Positions 60,619 through 64,000 of a stretch of DNA of 64,000 nucleotides are shown here, one piece after another (position 1 is the stretch's first letter; each line of letters starts with the position of its first letter). The notes beneath the pieces are model-generated. The model made no database searches. It saw nothing but the letters and a program-made list of their open reading frames with translations, and was not told the DNA's origin. The translations under genes and the position numbers were made by a program. The stretch lies in the NCBI RefSeq assembly GCF_001886715.1, contig NZ_CP018082.1:4216001-4280000 (forward strand), given 5' to 3'. The DNA is from Nocardia mangyaensis (GTDB taxonomy: Bacteria; Actinomycetota; Actinomycetes; Mycobacteriales; Mycobacteriaceae).

Positions 60619-62457
60619 TCAGCTCTTGCGCAGGGCTGCCAGGAACATCGCGTCGGTGCCGTGGCGGTGGGGCCACAGCTGGGCGGAGGGACCTTCGCCC
60701 AGGCCGGTGACGCCGGGGAGGTATTCGCGGGTGTCGAGTTGTTCGGCGCCGGTGCGGCGGACGAAGTCGGCGACCACCGCGACGGTCTCGGACAGGTGTG
60801 GCGAGCAGGTCGAGTACACGACGACCCCGCCGGGGCGCACGAGGTCCCAGGCGGCGGTGAGGAGTTCGCGCTGCAGGGTGACCAGTTCCGGGATGTCCGC
60901 CGGGGTGCGGCGCCAGCGGGCCTCGGGACGGCGACGCAGGGCACCGAGGCCGGTGCACGGTGCGTCGACCAGGACACGGTCGTAGCCGGGGGTCAGGCCG
61001 CTGTCGCGGCCGTCGGCGACGTGCACGGTGACGGGCAGGCCACGCGTGGATTTGCGGACCAGCTCGGCGCGGTGTTCGGCCGGTTCGACGGCGTCGACGG
61101 TGAACAGGTCGATGGCGGCCAATGCGCCCAGCAGGGCCGCCTTGCCGCCGGGGCCCGCGCAGAGGTCGAGCCAGCGGCCCTGGTCGGGGCCGTCGAGGGG
61201 TGCGCGAGTGAGGGCGAGGACGACCAGCTGGCTGCCTTCGTCCTGCACGGCCGCGATGCCCTCGCGGACGGGCTCCAGCTGTCCGGGGTCACCACCGTCG
61301 AGGTGCACCGCGTACGGCGACAAGCGGCCTTCCTCACCGCCGGTGACCAGGGCCAGCTCCTCGGCGGTGATCTCGCCGGGCCGGGCCACGAGGTGCACCA
61401 CCGGCCGCTCGTCGTCGGCGGCGAGCAGGTCACCGAGTTCTCCTGCCTGCGCGCCGAGCGCGTCGGCGAAGGACTGGGCGATCCAGGTGGGGTGGGCGTA
61501 TTCGAAGGCGAGTTTCCCGACCGGGTCGGCGGGCGCCAATTCGGCGACCCACTCCTCGGCGGTCTTCTCCCCTGCCCGCCGCAGCACGGCGTTCACGAAA
61601 CCGGCTCTGCCCTGGCCGAATTCGGCGCGCGCCAGGTCGACAGAGGTGTCGACGGCGGCGTGGGCGCCGGTGCGCGTGCGCAACAGCTGGTAGACGCCGA
61701 GCCGCAGGATGTCGAGGATCGGCCCGTCGATCTCGGCCACCGGCCTGCCCGCGCACGCCGCGATCACCGCGTCGAGCTGGCCCTGCGAACGACTGGCGCC
61801 ATAGGTGAGTTCGGTCGCGAACGCGGCATCCCGGCCACCGATCTTGCGCTCCCGCATCAACTTCGGCAGCGCGAGGTTGGCATAGGCGTCGCGCTCACGC
61901 ACCGCGCGCAACACGTCCAGGGCGACCTCGCGTGCCGGATCGGTCGACTCACCCCGCCGCTTCCGCGGACTCGGCACACTCGGATCAGGCCGCTCGGCCC
62001 GCCGCCGATCCCGCTTGGCATCGGGCGCATCTGCCCCGGACCGGACCGGACCCGAACCACGCGAATCGCCCGCGCGCGGAACACCTTTCGCACCACCTAC
62101 CCGCGAACCATCCTTCGCCCCGCCGACGCGGGCGTTGCCTACGCGACCCGGAGCACGCCCGGTGCCGGCAGTCCCGCTGTCGCGCTCCGCCGCACCCGAA
62201 CGTCGGTGTGAATCACCCGCACGATCCGTCCCCGCACGATTCGAAGCAGGCCGTGCGCCACGGTCAGTGCCCTCGCCCTCACGGCGGGTACTCCAGCGGT
62301 CGTCGTCGGTACGGGGCATGCCCGTGGTCTTGCCCTTGGCGGCGCGGGCGGCCCAGCCGCCATCGACGTTCTTGGCGGTGACCTTGCCTTCCTGGCGTGG
62401 CGGGGTGCCGCTGCGCTGGTCGGCTTCGCGGCGGCGCCGACGATCGGAGGCACTCAT
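60619..62457 (-). CDS. rsmB: 16S rRNA (cytosine-967-C5)-methyltransferase
   Basis: A 612-aa rRNA methyltransferase. Residues about 1-170 are an Arg/Gly/Lys-rich disordered extension with repeats such as RVGGAKDGSRVGGAKG. Then an RNA-binding NusB-like domain (about 175-305), and the Rossmann methyltransferase domain with SAM motif LDLCAGPGGKAALLGAL, the PC motif DAPCTGLGALRRRPEARW and the catalytic TC motif VYSTCSPHLSET. The usual family length is about 430-470 aa. Precedes fmt and def on the same strand in transcription order def-fmt-rsmB. Confidence 0.93.
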   Translation of the reverse strand: MSASDRRRRREADQRSGTPPRQEGKVTAKNVDGGWAARAAKGKTTGMPRTDDDRWSTRREGEGTDRGARPASNRAGTDRAGDSHRRSGAAERDSGTAGTGRAPGRVGNARVGGAKDGSRVGGAKGVPRAGDSRGSGPVRSGADAPDAKRDRRRAERPDPSVPSPRKRRGESTDPAREVALDVLRAVRERDAYANLALPKLMRERKIGGRDAAFATELTYGASRSQGQLDAVIAACAGRPVAEIDGPILDILRLGVYQLLRTRTGAHAAVDTSVDLARAEFGQGRAGFVNAVLRRAGEKTAEEWVAELAPADPVGKLAFEYAHPTWIAQSFADALGAQAGELGDLLAADDERPVVHLVARPGEITAEELALVTGGEEGRLSPYAVHLDGGDPGQLEPVREGIAAVQDEGSQLVVLALTRAPLDGPDQGRWLDLCAGPGGKAALLGALAAIDLFTVDAVEPAEHRAELVRKSTRGLPVTVHVADGRDSGLTPGYDRVLVDAPCTGLGALRRRPEARWRRTPADIPELVTLQRELLTAAWDLVRPGGVVVYSTCSPHLSETVAVVADFVRRTGAEQLDTREYLPGVTGLGEGPSAQLWPHRHGTDAMFLAALRKS

Positions 62458-62533
62458 GGCTGCACCTCGGTGACGCCCGGCTCCGGCGCGAACGCCGTGG
62501 CAGCTGTGCTCATTCGCCGCTCGCTGCGCTCGC

Positions 62534-63457
62534 TCATCCGATCACCGTGCCGGGGGCGAGGCGGGCGCCGCGGGCCCAGTCGAGGGCGTTCATCATCTTC
62601 TTGCCGGGTGGCTGGACCTGACCGAGGCGGACCGCGGTGGTCGATGTACCGACGAAGACGCCGGATTTGCGCACCTCGATCTCGCGTTCGGGCAAGGTTT
62701 CCTCCACCATCTCCACCGGGCCGAGTTTGAGGCGCAGCCCGTTCACCTCGGTCCACGCGCCGGGCGCCGGGGTGACGGCGCGGATGTGGCGGTGGATGGA
62801 CAGGGCGGGTTCGTCGAATCCGATCCGGCCCGCCTCCACGGTCACCTTGGGCGCATAGGACACACCATCGTTGGACTGTGGAATCGCTCGCAGCTCCCCG
62901 TCTTCCACACCGTCAAGGGTCTTCTCCAGCAGGACCGCACCCGCCTCGGCGAGCCGGGCGAGCAGTTCGCCCGCGGTGTCGGTGAGGCCGATCTTCTCGG
63001 TCATCACCCCGTACACCGGGCCGGTGTCCAGGCCCGCTTCGATCAGGAAGGTCGACGCGCCGGTCATGTCGTCACCGGCGTCGATGGCGGCCTGCACGGG
63101 CGCCGCGCCACGCCAGGCCGGCAGCAGCGAGAAGTGCAGGTTGATCCAGCCATGCGTGGGGATGTCCAGCACCTGCTGGGGCAGCAGCGCGCCATAGGCC
63201 ACCACCGGACAGCAGTCGGGCGCCAATTCGGTGAGCGCGGCGACGAATTCGGGCTCGGCGGGCTTGTGCGGGGTGAGCACCGGGATGCCGTGCTCGTCGG
63301 CCAGCTGACCCACCGGCGACCGGCTGATCTTGCGGCCACGGCCCGCGACGGCGTCGGGCCGGGTGACCACCGCGACGACCTCGTGGCGCTCGCTCTCGAT
63401 CAGCCTGCGCAGTGACGGCACCGCCGGGTCCGGCGTGCCCGCGAAGACCACGCGCAT
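62534..63457 (-). CDS. fmt: methionyl-tRNA formyltransferase
   Basis: A 307-aa enzyme that formylates initiator methionyl-tRNA using 10-formyl-tetrahydrofolate. Motifs are [32 protein letters not shown], the active-site [20 protein letters not shown] and a D in [17 protein letters not shown]. Its ATG overlaps the def stop (TGATG), so the pair is coupled. Confidence 0.98.
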   Translation of the reverse strand: MRVVFAGTPDPAVPSLRRLIESERHEVVAVVTRPDAVAGRGRKISRSPVGQLADEHGIPVLTPHKPAEPEFVAALTELAPDCCPVVAYGALLPQQVLDIPTHGWINLHFSLLPAWRGAAPVQAAIDAGDDMTGASTFLIEAGLDTGPVYGVMTEKIGLTDTAGELLARLAEAGAVLLEKTLDGVEDGELRAIPQSNDGVSYAPKVTVEAGRIGFDEPALSIHRHIRAVTPAPGAWTEVNGLRLKLGPVEMVEETLPEREIEVRKSGVFVGTSTTAVRLGQVQPPGKKMMNALDWARGARLAPGTVIG

Positions 63458-63996
63458 CAGTGGCCACCGCCCACACCGCTGGATTCGCGCACGGTGACAC
63501 CGGCACGGAACCAGTCGGATTCGCGGATGGTGCGCATCGCGTCCTTGCGGTCCTCGGGTTCGAGCCGGCTGACGAACAGCACGCCGTCGAGGTGATCGGT
63601 CTCGTGCTGCACACAGCGGGCGAGCAGGTCCTCGGCCTCGAATGCGAGCGGCGCACCGGCGCTGTCGACACCGGTGACCCGCACGCGCAGCGCCCGGCGC
63701 ACGTCGTAGCGCACGCCGGGGATCGACAGACAGCCCTCGGGCCCGACCTGTTCGTCCGTGCCGATGGCGGACCACTGTGGGTTCACCACGTGTCCGGCGG
63801 CATCGCCGGTGTCGTAGACGAACACCCGCAGCCCCACCCCGATCTGCGGCGCCGCCATCCCGACGCCACCGTCGTCGTGCATCGTCTCGGTGAGATCGGC
63901 GACCAGCTGGGCGAGCTCGGCGCCGAACTCGGTCACCGTGTCGGCACGGGAACGCAGAATCGGATCGCCGAACAGGCGAACGGGCTGAATGGTCAC
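63457..63996 (-). CDS. def: peptide deformylase
   Basis: A 179-aa metalloenzyme removing formyl groups from new proteins. The three motifs are [10 protein letters not shown] (about residues 44-53), EGCLSIPG (metal Cys, about 89-96) and QHETDHLDG (metal His pair, about 130-138). The C-terminal stretch is [11 protein letters not shown]. The start codon at 63996 lies four bases from the window end, so the upstream region is not visible. Acts with the coupled fmt. Confidence 0.97.
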   Translation of the reverse strand: MTIQPVRLFGDPILRSRADTVTEFGAELAQLVADLTETMHDDGGVGMAAPQIGVGLRVFVYDTGDAAGHVVNPQWSAIGTDEQVGPEGCLSIPGVRYDVRRALRVRVTGVDSAGAPLAFEAEDLLARCVQHETDHLDGVLFVSRLEPEDRKDAMRTIRESDWFRAGVTVRESSGVGGGH

Positions 63997-64000
63997 GGCG

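Noticed and set aside
60388..62211. 607-codon plus-strand frame opposite rsmB
   Set aside because: Antisense shadow of rsmB with biased composition and no family features.

Overview
This 64-kb window is high-GC chromosomal DNA from a mycolic-acid-producing actinomycete. It is most likely a Nocardia or a close relative in the Nocardiaceae. The signs are an antigen-85-type mycolyltransferase, an MptB-type mannosyltransferase, MmpS-like and DUF4189 secreted proteins, lone Ku-based end joining, and a gene order that follows the M. tuberculosis block running roughly from fmt/rpe/rib genes through uvrC-rapZ-yvcK-whiA, gap-pgk-tpi-secG, the zwf/opcA/tal/tkt cluster, ctaB, qor, ctaA, an ABC pair, mptB, sufR and the SUF genes. 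I saw no tRNA, rRNA, CRISPR array, insertion sequence or prophage.

Layout. 0-10.9 kb is accessory or lineage-specific: lycopene cyclase, Ku, a GNAT acetyltransferase, two DUF4189 secreted proteins, a cation diffusion facilitator with a metal-sensor-type operator, a NADAR protein, a GT39-like membrane glycosyltransferase, a mycolyltransferase, and a divergent PucR/TetR regulator pair. 10.9-17.4 kb is the complete SUF Fe-S assembly operon on the minus strand (sufR-B-D-C-S-U plus a DUF59/SufT gene). 17.8-24.9 kb holds rhomboid, mptB, an ABC exporter, heme A synthase, a small conserved protein and quinone oxidoreductase, followed by ctaB on the minus strand. 26.2-32.8 kb is the pentose phosphate operon tkt-tal-zwf-opcA-pgl, then a hotdog-fold protein.

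33.7-34.4 kb is a decayed locus in which the remnant of an alpha/beta hydrolase is joined in frame to the remnant of a DUF4143 ATPase. Next come a fused E1 alpha/beta 2-oxoacid dehydrogenase, secG, an MFS exporter with an extra C-terminal domain, an MmpS-like protein and a double-META lipoprotein. 40.4-48.8 kb contains the minus-strand glycolytic genes gap-pgk-tpiA and the uvrC, rapZ-yvcK-whiA group. 48.8-54 kb holds a small membrane protein with a curious in-frame extension beyond its stop, a HAD hydrolase, a lipoprotein gamma-glutamyltransferase, a methyltransferase and a self-controlling-looking XRE-cupin regulator. 53.9-57 kb is a riboflavin operon (ribC-ribBA-ribH-PH domain). 57.5-64 kb holds a hypothetical gene, rpe, an rsbW/sigF-type stress sigma pair, a MmcQ/YjbR protein, and rsmB-fmt-def.

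The most interesting non-coding signals are a 20-bp interrupted helix closing a 44-nt loop in the ribBA leader; an ACACT-N5-TGTGA site exactly over the sufR start; a perfect 9-2-9 inverted repeat next to the promoter of the metal exporter; a palindrome covering the -10 and start codon of the XRE-cupin gene; and a 19-bp inverted repeat upstream of the rhomboid gene. Many genes (mptB, ctaA, uvrC, ggt, rsbW, rpe and others) have a TANNNT box 6-8 nt before the start codon, which suggests leaderless transcripts.
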